Made by a program: the position numbers and the translations under genes
The notes under the pieces: model-generated
The model's database searches: none
What the model saw: the letters and a program-made list of their open reading frames with translations, nothing else
Told to the model about the DNA's origin: nothing
Assembly (NCBI GenBank): GCA_911728455.2
Contig: OU452239.1
Coordinates: forward strand, 5,368,384 to 5,432,383
Reading direction: 5' to 3'
DNA from: Marthasterias glacialis
Taxonomy: Eukaryota; Echinodermata; Asteroidea; Forcipulatida; Asteriidae
DNA: 64,000 nt
Part shown: piece after piece, positions 49,901 through 62,819 of the stretch
How positions within the stretch are numbered: position 1 is the stretch's first letter
Layout: every line of letters begins with the position of its first letter

Positions 49901-51190
49901 ATATTTTAAATGAAATGTACTCTTATTTGAAAAAACAAACATCAAATCTGAAATAACATACAAATGATAAAATGTAGGTTATTATCAGTCAGTGATCCTT
50001 TGATAACAAAAACAACACCAATGTGAGTATTTGTGCACAATCATAGAGGGTGAAGCGTTAACCTATACATAAGAAACACATTTGCAAACTTCCACATAGC
50101 ACATGCTTTCAACCTATTACTGTAATTTTAAGTCTAGTTGTGTATTCAAATTATCAATTTAAAGCCCCAGCTCAACACTGGTAAGAAGAAAAACATAAAT
50201 CTTCACAGATTTACACGTACCTTACATGGTATAAAGGTAATGATGGTAGACAACTTTTTTTAAAGTATTTTTGCCTGAAGTGTTATCATTTTTGAATAAT
50301 AAATGAAGTAAGATCCAAAACTGATGCTTGTCTCATGTGAGACAAACACCCTGCCTAAAAATGCATACAAAAATGGTGAATGCATTTTTACCTTTTTCTC
50401 GCAAGTGAAACGTCTAAATGAGCTGAAAGTTTTACAGGTTGGTTTTATTACACTTGTCTTGATTTGTGCAAAGAATGGAAGCATTTACAGACACTTTACC
50501 AATGTTGAGCTGGGGCTTTAAACCAGTAGGCTTGCTCAATGTAATCTATTCATACAAAAATTCCTTACTGTTTCAGTTAGTTCTGAACACAGCTAGACAG
50601 GATGGTAATCTTCTCTTTCATTATTAGTTTCATGATTCACAGAACTGTTGAGAGCAACCATAGATTATTAAATGCTAGAATTGATCAGTAAAGGAACTTG
50701 AAGACAAACTGATAATAAATCCAGACTTTCATAGGATTGTGCTTTTGTTTGTGTACAAGCCTAACCACGATTCAAAGAATAAACTTCATGTAGTTCTCAA
50801 AAACCTGTTAAGCTGTTAAACTGAGTCTTTGATGATCTGAGCTGACGTAAAGACTGAAAGTAAAGACTTGATTATACATGAAACAGTATCCACTGGACAT
50901 GTAATATTGCCACCGGACTGACCTGCTGCACTGTAAGATGATATCGGGATAACTGCTTCTGGTCACGCCATCTGAATAGATCTCTTTTAAATACTAGACT
51001 TCAAGTGAGAATACACACAGCACAAGCAAGCAGAAAATAGCTCTTTCTACATTAAATAGGTACGGAAGTGTAACATTTTAGGGGACCATAGGATGAAAGT
51101 ATTGAGCCTAGTTTATCCTTTATTTTATTCAAAAGCATCCAAGAATTGTGATCAATACAAAACTTTAGAAAACATTTAAAGATTAATCAA
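43940..51190. other. No gene seen; one motif-rich patch
   Basis: Seven kilobases of AT-rich DNA without recognised exons. Near 45602-45652 an acceptor-like CCCTTCAG and a donor-like GTGAGC bracket 51 open bases, too short and unsupported to call. C-runs of 7 and 9 lie at 47860-47881. The patch 48000-48110 holds an Otx-type TAATCC (48042-48047) inside TTTAATCCTATTAAA and a Meis/TGIF-type CTGTCA (48096-48101). Confidence 0.4.
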
Positions 51191-51196
51191 TGACAT

Positions 51197-51277
51197 GCTT
51201 TTCATTTCTTACATCTCCCTCTGGTGATTATCTTGTTCTTTCGCTGTGTTGTCTAAAAAGGAAGGGGCGGTTTAAAG
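51197..51277 (+). repeat. 80-bp repeat R3, copy 1
   Basis: This copy and 51797-51876 share CATG-CTTTTCAT, then TCTCCCTCTGGTGAT (copy 2: TCTCCCTCTAGTGAT), then CATCTTGTTCTTT-like sequence and GCTGTGTTGTCTAAAA with AGG. They are in direct orientation 600 bp apart. The CCCTCTRGTG string equals the centre of the CTCF core. Copies are roughly 85% identical by eye. Confidence 0.7.
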
Positions 51278-51796
51278 TATGATTTTAACAAGGAAAGACA
51301 TTTTGTTATAAATCGGTTTAAAAAATGTAATAAATACCTTCAATTCACTCAACCAGCAAAAGCTAAGAAAGCTATGTGGTTATACATGTAGGTGTTTTCT
51401 TAAGAAATGACAAGCAAGAACAGACATTTGTAACAAAATATCATTCTCCGGTGTATGAAATCAAATTTTTGTAACAACTGCCCAAGTAGTCAGAAGAATG
51501 TCTTAGTTTGATTGCTGACAACTATAACAGATCTCAACAGAGTAACATTAGTTAAGTTTAAAAAAATATTTAAAACAAAAACCTATCTGGTTTCTGTTAT
51601 ATTATAACCTGAATGCAAATGAAAACTGGAACAAACAAACTCAAGTTTAGCACAACTTCACATGCCTCACTTACAAAGTTGTCTTTTTAGTGGTTAACAG
51701 AGTGGAAAGATCTAAACCCTTTTTTATTGTGAGTTCACAATGTAATAGTCACATGGTATAGGGTCATTGCAAGTGATTTTGCCCGATGGCAATCCA

Positions 51797-51876
51797 TGCC
51801 TTTCATCCCTTATGTCTCCCTCTAGTGATCATCTTGTTCTTTTGCTGTGTTGTCTAAAAGGTAGGGGTTGGTTTAA
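51797..51876 (+). repeat. 80-bp repeat R3, copy 2
   Basis: Direct-repeat partner of 51197-51277. Similarity begins and ends sharply on both sides (up to GTTTAA), which favours insertion or segmental copying over general tandem duplication. No terminal inverted repeat was seen. Confidence 0.7.
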
Positions 51877-52737
51877 CACACCTACACTAGTCTTTTTTCA
51901 ATATTTCTGAACTCAACCTGACCCTTTCCCAAACGTTGAGCAATCCACATGTTTAAACCAACAAACAAAACTACTTCATTATTAAAAATGCATGATCCTC
52001 CTTGATTTAAAATGCAGGCAACACGGTCATTACATAGGGACAGGCTTACTACTAAGTCCAACACGTGGGTGTTTAGTCAGTTAGTAAACGTCTGTATTAT
52101 AAACTGGAGGACTTTTTAAGTGGATTTGGGCCATCTCATGTACCAACATCAACAGAGTCAGGGTTTTACAAGCATATAGACATATCAATTTTTTCTAAAA
52201 GTAACACTTTCTTACACAATGGTAGCCTACAAACACACTTGATTAAAAAAATGTTTTGGCCAGGTTTGCAGAATGTTGCCATTAGAAACATAATACCTTG
52301 TACAACCGTCATCATATGAGGCAACATCCTAGATTTATTGTAAGCCAGGTTGTTACTTTGAGTATGAGAGGAGGCCAAAGTTTCCAGATGCCAAATACCC
52401 ATGGCTATGGACTTGACAAGGTACTAATAGAATGGTAATAAAATGGGGTTTCTAGCCAATGTACTCTACCACTGTGAGGTATACAGGTAATATTAATAAT
52501 TAGACTTCTAGCAAACCAATCAACTTGACTTCTATCTTTTCTTTGTTTCTTCCAGCTGTTCAAAATTAAAAACAGTAAGATTATTTACTTAAACAATTTG
52601 AGCCAATTTATTAGTACTTTGGTACATACAACTTGTTTTACTAATTATTAATTATACGAACTGGAAATTGTTATAGCCATTTTGAAGTTCAAGAATGAAT
52701 CTAAATGTGATGACTTTCAATGGTTAAGTTTAACACT

Positions 52738-52862
52738 AGCAGATAGAATAGTACCATGCAGACAGAATAGCAATATGCAGATACAATAGCACTATGCACA
52801 TAGAATAACACTAGCAAATTAATAGAATACAGCACTATGCAGATAGAACAGCACTTGCAGAT
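52738..52862 (+). repeat. Degenerate tandem repeat of about 19-21 bp
   Basis: Units of the type ATGCAGATAGAATAGCACT recur six times with variants (CAGACAGAATAGC, CACATAGAATAAC, CAGATAGAACAGC) and one longer interruption. Copy divergence is high, so it is an old array. Confidence 0.8.
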
Positions 52863-52869
52863 TTAAATA

Positions 52870-55800
52870 TAAAACAATTGTACAAGAAATTCATGTGCAG
52901 CCCTCACTTGAAATGTGATTTCAATTACTAAATACTTTGGTGATTTTGAAATAATAAGAATTGACTGCAGTACTTTCACTTTAAGCAATGCACTTATCAT
53001 AGTACTTTACTCAGGTCATGTTGTAGATGAAATAGGTTCACTGCATCGGGACAAATAGTTTCTATATAAAGGTATTTTGCAGTAGAGTTTGCCAGGGGGA
53101 TGTAGCCATGCATACAGAGTGACTTCTACGAGTGATAAGTTAGACAGATGTTAATATCAATCCCATCAACGCCATGTAATCAATAGCCTAATTAAATGAT
53201 AGGATAATAAGATGACTTTACCCCATTGTCCCTACAGACCTAGCATATGGGCCACTATGCGTTGTGCAAAGCCCACTTGATCTTATCTAATGAAATCAAT
53301 GATCAAACCAATTGCAATCCGATTACATGTGTGATTTTATTAAATGCTGTGATGGGGAGGAGGATGCTAATCAGGAGATAACTGGCACATATTATAAACA
53401 AGCTTCCCATCCTCAGACAAACAGCAAAATAACATTGACCTCATTGGAATTATCAACAAGAAAGTAGACTACACACAAACATCCAAAATAAACAACTAAG
53501 TTTGCCTAGCAAAGAAAGTTGGCTTTCCTTCTTCCATGGTTCCATTGGGCCACATTATTTCTTTCCAAATACATTTGTCAAGTAATATTATCTGCTAAAC
53601 AGCTTTGTTAACATAGGATTGCCAACTGTTTAGGTTTAGAGGGAATACACAGATTAAAGGGAAATCATTAAGAAAAATATTAAGCAACACTGTATTTACT
53701 AAGCCAATGAGTTGAGTAATTTTTTTGAAGGTGGAGGTTGCACAGGACGAAACTGTGCTTTTATCCTTCCTACATCTTTGAAAGGCATGTTCATAACTGC
53801 TATTGATTGATTTACGATTGAAATTCAGTATTTGGTGTGCAGTTGTTGCAATCCCTCATTTATGTCTCATATTTATATTAAAACAATATATACTTGAATG
53901 TCCAGTAGGCCCATATCATTATTACCACATCAGCACTTCCAGGGATGCCTCAGTGTTATTCCTTTAAATTTATATCAATTATTATCATTCTGACAATTCT
54001 GATAAGTGTTTATACATTGACCCCCCCCCAAAAAAAAAAACTTTTGCAGATGTCCTTTACCGTTATGCAGTTTTGGTTTTTGGAACGTAATTTAGACGAA
54101 GTCTTGAAAACTTGCAGATCCTGATTGGCTTCACATTGAATATGGCCTCTCGGTTTCACCACAGAAATCCTTGCATTCCTTCACTATCTTCATCAAGCAC
54201 TCTTAATTCTTGTCAATTATTAACTAAATTAAGACCCTCAGGGTATTTCCTTCAAATGATAAAATAACAAGACCACCAAGTTGTCAAATTGATTGGCTCG
54301 AAATGAGTGTGATAATTGATGGATGGTTGTTAATATCACTGCAGTATGGCGTAGGACGGAAACTACAGTACTTCGAACTCTGCAGCTAGCAATATCCTGT
54401 CTCTACTCAAGTACCGGTTACGCCTTCTTCAATGTAATATTGCTGTTGAGCAACGCTAGGGAACCAGTGTGTAATCACAACACACAGCCTCTAATTGAAC
54501 TGCAATACCACCAGGCCAATTCATCTTCCCGTGGGACCAATGCTTTTTAGTTTCTATGGAAATGTGAAATTCAGGCAGGTTAAGTGGCTATTGTCTCAAA
54601 AGGAATAGTGCAAAAACGTCATCAAGTTTTCAAATTAGTGTTCAAAAAGCTCACTTGGTGTCATGTTGCAATGATATAAGTGCAACACTTCCGGAGAAAT
54701 ATTTCCGGTTTAAAATGCTCCCATCTTTGAGAAAATAGGAAATTGTTGCACTGAATAACAACAAGTTACCCCCTTGGCAATTTATTACCTCAAATGAAAA
54801 GCGTAACAAAAAATTTGACTGTTACTGCCTGCTTCTCAATAAAGCAAAACCTTCTTGCAATGAAACTTTTAAAATTGTTTCTTTTTTAACAACAACAAAA
54901 TAAAAATTATTGAAATTAATGTGTGGTTCCAGAATATTTACCGCATTGCCTTTAACGTAAATGACTAAATTAATGTACATGAAGGGAAATTGTACTGCTG
55001 TTGATTCAAACTCTAGGCAGATCCTGTCCAACAAGTCCCTTAGCCCCCATACATGTCCCCATTACGAACTAACTGCTACCCAACCAGCACTGAACACACA
55101 CCCATGCAACCTTGCTGCTCGCTAGTATGCAGAGTACACACCCATAGCAATCTGCCTGATGCAAGATGCTGAAAAGTATGCCATGTACACACCTTGCTAC
55201 CCAAGGGAGGGCCTAAACACTCAGTAATAAATAGGCTATATGCCCTTGACTTTATGACTATGCACTCCTCCATCTCCAGCAGCTAGCAGTGTTTATCATA
55301 ACACCTGCTCTAACACATGAATAATACAACTTCTCATACAATCGGCTTGATATATATAAGAGATGAAATTTGTACGACCACTCAATCAATGCTAGAGAGG
55401 AAACTGTAGATTTCAGAAAGGCATCACCAGTCATCTTAGAAACCAAGCTTTAGGGTTTCACATTGCAACGGCAAGGATAAAATGAAAACAAAGTTGTTCA
55501 CTTGAAGAAAGCTGCAAACTGCTCAAATATTCTGAGCACAGGAACTATTTCCTCAGCAGATGCAGACACAATGTTTCGTTGGTTTATTTATTTAAGACAA
55601 ACTGTTGCATCCACCAAACAGGCTAAATTGTAGCCATTTCTCTACAATAATACAACTACATAAAATATGAGAACAAAAAACAAAACAAGCAAAGTAATGC
55701 TTATATAAAACCTATCAGAAAAAAATATACAAAAACCACCCCCCAAAAACATAAACCTTATAATAGTTTGCTTTCTGTACCAGCAAATTTGATTAGCATT

Positions 55801-57600
55801 TTATTCTGGATATTTAAAAAAGTGGAGTAAAATTTACGCTAAATCCAGTTTTCTGGATTATTGTATAATCTTTATCAAAGAAACAATAATCAAAGTAATA
55901 CAAGAAATAATTTCTTTTTGTGAAGCTACCTGTTAAACACTCATGTGTAAATTCAAAACAAAATGAACTAGGCCTAATTGAGTTCATGGCTTCATCTGGT
56001 TTTCAGTTGGTATACATATGTGTCCATATTTGTGGATACGTTTTTCCCTCAATCCCACTTTCCATTGTGTGTTATTTAATTGAAGAGAATTAAAACTTCA
56101 TTAAATACTTTGAAGGTAATTTAAAGGTAACAATGACAACTGAAGGTCATGATTATTCATGCGCACAATACAAACAGTAAATGCTAGCAAGTTGCAGACA
56201 TACAGACTTTGTTAGCATACAAACCAAAATATAGCATTGAGTCATAGCCATTAAAAGTATTCAACGCCAATCAATGTCAAATCCTCTCTGAATTAGCATG
56301 GCATACTGGCAGACAGCATAAGAGACACTCCGCTTTATCTCAATGCAAGATTACAGGTTAAATACAAGATTCTAACCCTGGTAGAGCATTAAGCAATCAA
56401 TGTGTACCCATCTTGTTTGACAGATATAGACAATGAAATTAACAGTAATACCAAGGCTTTACAGTACAGGGCTAACAAACAAATGGAGGGGAAAATCAAC
56501 AAATTCAACATAACTACCACTACCAAAAGAGGGGAAAAAGAAGATCAACATTGTTTGAAGACAAAGTTGAACAGCATGTTGCTCATTATAGGAGGTTATA
56601 ATATTGTAAGCAATGTGGTACCAAATACAAGCACTGGGACAAGAAGATATACTTTATGGTAGTAAATGACTGACAGTGACAGTACAAGGATCAATGGATT
56701 ACTGAAGAGTAAATAGTACAATTATTTTGATGCAAGGATAAAATAAAGGACACAACCAACACTGTATCTTAACCCAGTGTTATTAAGCAGGCTAAATTGA
56801 CATATCGCATAAAATCTATTTAAACATTCGATAAAAATATTCAGTTAAAATAGATGAGTTTTCAGTACCCTCTGAAAATTATTCTTTTTTTATTTTACAC
56901 ACAAAAAATGCTATTGAAATGCACCATAGAAGAATCTAGATAACTATAAAAATCCACTACAAACGAATCATGATATTATGTCAATATAAGGCACTAAGCA
57001 CTTTCAAAGTAAATGAACTTGAACAATTGTGTCCTAGAACCTCAATAGTTCATAAAGTACTTTTAAGAATCTTTGTTGTAAATTTAAGAGAAATAAATAC
57101 ACTCATACCATATTATGGTATAAAATTAACTAGTTAGCGTAATTAATTGTTGACTGTTATTCTTGAGAAACTTTCATTTAGTAAATAGATAAGTTTAAAA
57201 AGAACAAATAACTGAGAATAAAGCAAAATATTTCATTGACAAGGGTCTAATGAAGTAAAATGTACATTGTATTTAAGAAAATAAAATAAAATACAAAAAT
57301 GATCTTTATTTTTCTTAAGTTATCCCTAATTTGGCAAATTTAAAAGGTTCTTAAAGCTTCGTTTGGGAAAAAGATTACAACATTGCTTTTATTTTCAGTG
57401 AGTTTGATCACGTGTGAAAAATTCACTCTGCAGGATCTTCACCTAAAATACTTCAGCATTCTAAATGCAAAAGTCTGGAATAAAAATAAGACAAGAGTAT
57501 GGGTACAAGAAGTGGCTTTTGCTATCTGCCTTTGGGGCGGGAGATTCTTGAAAACTACGGTACACTTAAGGGACATGAAATGAAACTCAAGTAAGCAAGA
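52870..57600. other. No gene seen; motif-rich patch at 53.3 kb
   Basis: AT-rich DNA. The segment 53260-53420 has few repeats and contains a GATA-type TTATCT (53283-53288), a CCAAT, an Otx/Pitx-type TAATC (53368-53372) and GATAA (53377-53381). A 75-codon plus frame at 54323-54550 lies in slightly GC-richer sequence but matches nothing I know. A C-run followed by an A-run lies at about 54022-54042. Confidence 0.4.
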
Positions 57601-57610
57601 AAACCTGCTA

Positions 57611-57624
57611 GTTGTCATGGTAAC
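57611..57624. promoter_or_regulatory. RFX X-box motif 2
   Basis: GTTGTCATGGTAAC matches RYYNYY-N2-RRNRAC at every position. Isolated in AT-rich DNA. Role inferred from motif only. Confidence 0.4.
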
Positions 57625-58860
57625 CATGAATATTTCAGTGTGTTCAGCGATTTCCTGACAAACTCATTAAATTTGGAAGTTATATCCTTGAAAAAGGAGA
57701 ATTTGGTTCTTACCTTGAAAATTCACTAACATCTGTTGGGGATATTTTTATTTATTTATTTATTTTTTGTTTTTGGTAACACCTCTGGCTTTCATAAAAC
57801 CAATTCCTAAAAGTTATATATCCTAGGTAAGTTTTAAAAAAAAAGAGAGAAGGAGCAGACAAATGGGACAAATGGATTTGATTATTTTACAAAAATTGTT
57901 GACTTGTTTTATGCTGTACAAGTTTTTACTGCTACTAATTATCCAGTGAAACAAATGTATGAAGCCAATGTCATTTATTTTGTCTTGCAGCCAATAAAAT
58001 TAGCATAATTACAGGGACACATTGTGAATACCTAGTTCTAAACTTGCACAGGTTATTTTATGATGAGATTCTTGAAAACTAGAGGATGGGGATGAATGTG
58101 TTCTTTTCCCAAGAAATGATTTACAATCCCATTAAGAGAAACTCTTCCATTTATACTTCTCTTTATCTCAAAGTCAAATCAACTAGGTTTTAGAACTTGT
58201 TTTATTCCAACTTTGCAGTCTTCAATGGTTGAATACTAAATACTAAATGGTTATTAACTTTTTTGAAAAGAAAGTTTCATCACAATAAATTGTCATGGTA
58301 AAAAAAATAATAATAAACCATTTTTATAGTTACATAAGTAACCTCTTAGTCTTTTCATTTAAAAACCTAGTTCTTTTCAACATTCTCATTTTCCAATGAA
58401 TTATATACTGTTACACTTACACATATGCTAAGATGTTGTTATTTACATTGTTAGTGTTGTATGAAGGAAGGTTTGGTATTAAATCAGTAAGCTGTATTTA
58501 TATTCCTTGTACAAAACAATCCCATACTTTTAAATAAAATGTCTAACTCATACATATTATTTAATCACAATGAAAACATTTAGCATTGAACACTCAATAG
58601 GAGAATTGCTATAAACGTAAAAGTTTATCAATTTGCATCAATTATTAGTTGGGGAAAAACACCAGATCCTGATTTGTCATTTGTTGTCACATATGCATAA
58701 TTTTAGCACTGAGCATCGGAACTTCAAAACAACATTTGTAAAACACTGAAGAGTACGATTTGCAAATGCCGATCTGACAAGAATCATTTCTAACTTGAAA
58801 TAAACTAAGTAATTGATAATTGTTTTGCTGTAAGTGATAATTCCATTGCACCACTACATC

Positions 58861-58900
58861 AGGTCAGTAATTGGTCAATACATATTGACCATAGGGGTCA
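58861..58900. promoter_or_regulatory. Nuclear-receptor half-site cluster with a DR5
   Basis: AGGTCA-GTAAT-TGGTCA (58861-58877) is a direct repeat of half-sites with 5-bp spacing, the classical RAR/RXR arrangement, though the second half starts with T. A reversed half-site TGACC (58886-58890) and GGGTCA (58895-58900) follow. TGGTCAATA and TATTGACCA also form a 9-bp inverted repeat. Four half-sites in 40 bp is notable. Binding is not shown. Confidence 0.35.
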
Positions 58901-58904
58901 GGCT

Positions 58905-60480
58905 GATCAACTTGCCCATGACTCAAGAGTAAAGGTACTTGAATACCTTCAGCAGAAACTGTAGTCAGATCGTGGGATGTTGTCTTGATGACAGACCCAC
59001 GATGTACTTGACCCATCCTGCTTCAATACCCAATATACTCTAGTGATAGACAAGATTAAGCCATTTCAATACCAAAGGTTACTTTCACAAGTAGTACTTT
59101 GGCAAACGTGCAGGAAAAAACAATTAATCACTTTATCAAATAAGTTATCATTTAGTGGGCTTAAAGGTGAGATTAGAATACAACATAAAATTAAAAAAAA
59201 TGCATTCAAAGGAAAAATCTTGATAAACTTTTCCTAAATATTTCCCTGCACCAAACCAATTTTAAAAGGCATTTTGCATAAGTGCAAATATTGAAAACTA
59301 CAATGGTTAGACACAGTGTGAGTACAGTACATGACTGTGTGAGGTGAAATAGTAAAACCAAAATAGGGCCATCAAGGGAAAGAAAGCATTGTGGTGAAAA
59401 TGTAACAAAGGCCTAACTGAGATCAACAAAGTGTTAATTATTCAAAATAACATGATGACATTATATGCATGCTCAATAAAAACCATAACTGTAATAACCC
59501 TCTCCCTCACAAAAAAGGAAGATAACATTTACAATAGATGTCTGGCACTTGACAATTACAAGGAACATAAACTGTTTATATGGCACACTTTACTGAAACC
59601 CCCAAAACATTGTATATATTTAACGCTACATGATTGATGAGGATTGTGACAAGATTTTGCCTGGAATCGGAACTGGTAAGTAGTATTGACAAGTGAGCTA
59701 ACAATGTATGCAATGTATATCACTGCTCCATCATCTACTAACATAAACACCTATCAATGATACCACACAACCTACTATCAATGATAAATTGTTGCTTGAC
59801 CCTCTTTTGGTAACCAAGCTTCAATGGAATGGCTAGTTATTCTTCAGTGCTTCTGCACTTTCCATGCCTTCTATCTTGTACTTTCAGTTTTCTCACGTAC
59901 CTTCAGGATATTTCTAAAAGTGAGATTCTTTATTGTCAAGCTAGTTAAGGTTCTCTTAGAAACCACTGATGTGCAAAGAAAATTGCCGTCCACTTTAAGT
60001 AATCATTAATAAATGCCCAATATGGTTTAGACAATCACATTTAAAGATTGGGAAGAGGTGTTAGAAAATGAAATAAGAGCTGTGTGAAAATCATTTGGAA
60101 CAACAGCTGTGAATATTCCTATATCATCAACCAATCTGGGTGGTTAAGTTTCTTTCCTATCACATTGATTTGTTCTGATTCGTGACAATATTCAGTGACC
60201 CAAATACCTGAACTTTCTTAAGTTTGAAATTAACAAGGTCACCCATATTTTAAATAGAACAAATGCATAATGAGGCTCTGGTATTTAAGACCTAGACTTT
60301 ATTGTTTTTGTTTTTGTTTTTTTGCATTTGTTAGTTTGTACTCCTTTGTAGTGTCATGAGCGCCTGTTAATTATTAGGTGGATGTGTATGCATAATAAAG
60401 AGTCATTAACAGTCAACCATGCTGGTTACCTCATCATTTAGCATAGCCCTATGTAAGACTCTTCCTCTGTGCTGTACACA
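58905..60480. other. No gene seen
   Basis: AT-rich DNA with short frames. No repeat or motif cluster was recognised. Confidence 0.45.
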
Positions 60481-60481
60481 G

Positions 60482-60876
60482 GTAGAGTCTTAGGTATGAG
60501 GGTCCGTTTCTGGGCCAGAAGTTTCCCAGAACTTTTCAAATCTTACCTGTAAGTGGTTACTAATCTCACCGGATTAACATTCCATGGCCGCATACATTTT
60601 TTGCATACATTTAGTGCAGTCAGTGTACCGTGACGCACAAACACACAAATATTAGGTTTGCATGATGAAGTGTGTTTAAAGTTTGCAGAAATGTTTAACG
60701 TTGATGGCTGAATTATTTCACAAAAATTATGTATTTTTTAGGAATATCCGACGCCCAAAACCCACACCCAAAAATGTATGTGACCATGGAATGTTAATCC
60801 AGTGAGATTTGAATAATGGAGGTCTGATAATTTTCCGCCCTGGAAAAGAGCCCTCATATTCAGGACATGACTGTAG
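60482..60876. mobile_element. 395-bp foldback/MITE element with long inverted arms
   Basis: The inner arms 60562-60601 and 60770-60809 are inverted repeats matching at 37 of 40 positions (left arm begins AATCTCACCGGATTAACATT). Weaker inverted similarity continues outward: TATGAGGGTCC (from about 60494) pairs with the reverse complement of the segment ending near 60866, and TAGAGTC with GACTGTA at the outer edge. The central about 170 bp is not inverted and has no transposase frame. The better-preserved inner arms may be a younger MITE inserted within, or the true core of, a longer foldback element. Confidence 0.8.
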
Positions 60877-60879
60877 TAT

Positions 60880-62590
60880 TTATACAAAAGTGAAAGGCCT
60901 CCAGTGTTACATTTAGCATTGCTATTGGATGCTTTGTATAACTTGTTCTAACTGTGTACCTATAGAGCATGGTCCTTGCTCTACATTGTATCAAACACCA
61001 AGTGAAATTTACAGTGAAGGTACATAACTTTGTAGTTGATTACATTAGGCTATGTTTGAATTGATGGCTTTGGCTACAGCTATGGCTTGCTGAATGTGTC
61101 TGACTGTCTGTGTGTACGTGTGTGCCTTCTGCAACCATAGAAACAGAACCATGCCAATACTGACTGCATCAGCTAAGTAATTGGTGGAAGTTTTACCATA
61201 CATGCATATCACGTGGTAGTGACTGTATTGTCAAGAGCTGACATAGTGCATGTGCAGAGCACACACAGATGATGATCAAAATAAGTCCCTTTTAAGTTTA
61301 TTTGTATGGCTTCAACATTTCTGATGTAGCCATAAGCTCAAGTCAATCAATTATTCCTTACTTGGTAAACCAGCGTAACTTAAACCAAGTTTGTTTTCTC
61401 CACTATGCATGTAAAGCTAAAGAAACAAGCAAGCTGCATTCATAAGAACTTAATATCTTATCAAATTGATTCTTAACTACGTTTTGCTTAATGCCATGTG
61501 AGCCAGTCATGTTGGTAGAAGTTGACAGGTCTAGCGTTATGTGAAATAGGTTTGGCCTCTTAGGATTACCCCTTCCTGACCCTCATTAGAAGGTTAACCA
61601 GCTCGCTCATGCACTTTGAAAAACAGCGTCATTGACAATTTGTAGGAGATTAGTTTATCTGCAGTCCCCTATCAATACTGCCATCTCCTTCCAAGTCGCA
61701 ATGCCCAAAGGCATGAATTAATGTTTATTAAATCCCTACTGCTCCAATCTCATCTCCACAAAAAAAAGAGTGCCACTGCTGAATTTTCATGACATTTAAC
61801 CAAGAAAACATTTTAATAATAGTGGAGTGTGGCGGAATGCATGCCCCAGGGAGCAAGTGCCATCACTAAGGGTCTTCTTTTCAAGAAGATTCCAATCACG
61901 CCAATATATGGATTAACACAGGCAACTTGAGGATAAACAAAATTAAAGTACAGGCAATGGATATATTTAGTGACTTGAGCCAGGAGCTTTTTAGCTGTAT
62001 TTGTTAATAGAGCACAGCCACATACTCCAACTTGGCCTGATTTTCAGCACAAATCAATGGTAAGCATTTTGACCATCAGGGTATCACTGTGCATTCATAG
62101 TGTTAGCATTATCTGCTCTCAACGCTCACTTGCGGCTAGTTCAAGAGAAATCTCCTGATGATGACTGACATTCACAACACCACACCAGTCAAAAGACTCA
62201 CAGCAACCAATTCCCCCAAAAGAGATCGCAACAGAATGCACCCTGAAGAACTACCTTATAGACATTGCATCTGTGTCAAATCAATGTTATATAAAATAAC
62301 AGTGGTGACTGAACTCAACATAGGCCTATGACAAAAAAACAAATGTATTACATAGACCAGAAAAAGAAACTCTAAGCTGGTTAAAGGTGTCTTTATACGT
62401 TTCGAGATGACACACTTGTTGCCATGACAACCAATTAGTAAACCTTAATGTTCCCCAACAGTATTCGGGATTGCAGTTGTGTGTCATTTGATAGAAAATG
62501 TCCATAAATCCTCAGTAAAAGCACTTACAGAAATCCTTCGGATAGATCAAACCTTTACAAAAAATAACACTGTCGGCAAAGAGAACAAGT
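60880..62590. other. No gene seen; X-box at 62.4 kb listed separately
   Basis: Mixed AT-rich DNA with no recognised exons. The part 61620-61900 is free of obvious repeats and may be worth a conservation check. Confidence 0.4.
62418..62431. promoter_or_regulatory. RFX X-box motif 3
   Basis: GTTGCCATGACAAC fits the full RFX X-box consensus and is close to sites known upstream of ciliary genes. No coding start lies close downstream within the window, so its target would be elsewhere. Confidence 0.45.
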
Positions 62591-62619
62591 ATAGTAGTTC
62601 ATGCACGTAGGAACCAAGC

Positions 62620-62650
62620 GGGCCGGGGGGGGGGGGGGCCTGGCCCCCCC
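62620..62650. repeat. G14/C7 tract with GGCC dyads
   Basis: A run of 14 G (62625-62638) flanked by GGCC and CCTGG is followed by a run of 7 C (62644-62650). It can form a G-quadruplex or a GC hairpin. The tract length is likely unreliable in sequencing. It directly precedes the dispersed-repeat-like segment downstream. Confidence 0.7.
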
Positions 62651-62819
62651 TAAAAAATTACAAATAGTATATTAAATCGTAAATTAAATACAAACATTTA
62701 GTTTTCATTTTCTTTAAACTGTCCTTAAGCATGGATATTTGATAAAACATATATTTCAAAAAAGTTGCACTTTTAACCTTGAAAGGTGCTGAAATGTAAA
62801 AATATCTGTTGCTCGAAAA

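Noticed and set aside
55075-55200. Tandem repeat of TATGC-n-TACACACC phrases
   Set aside because: Spacing is irregular and the similarity is limited to short simple strings.
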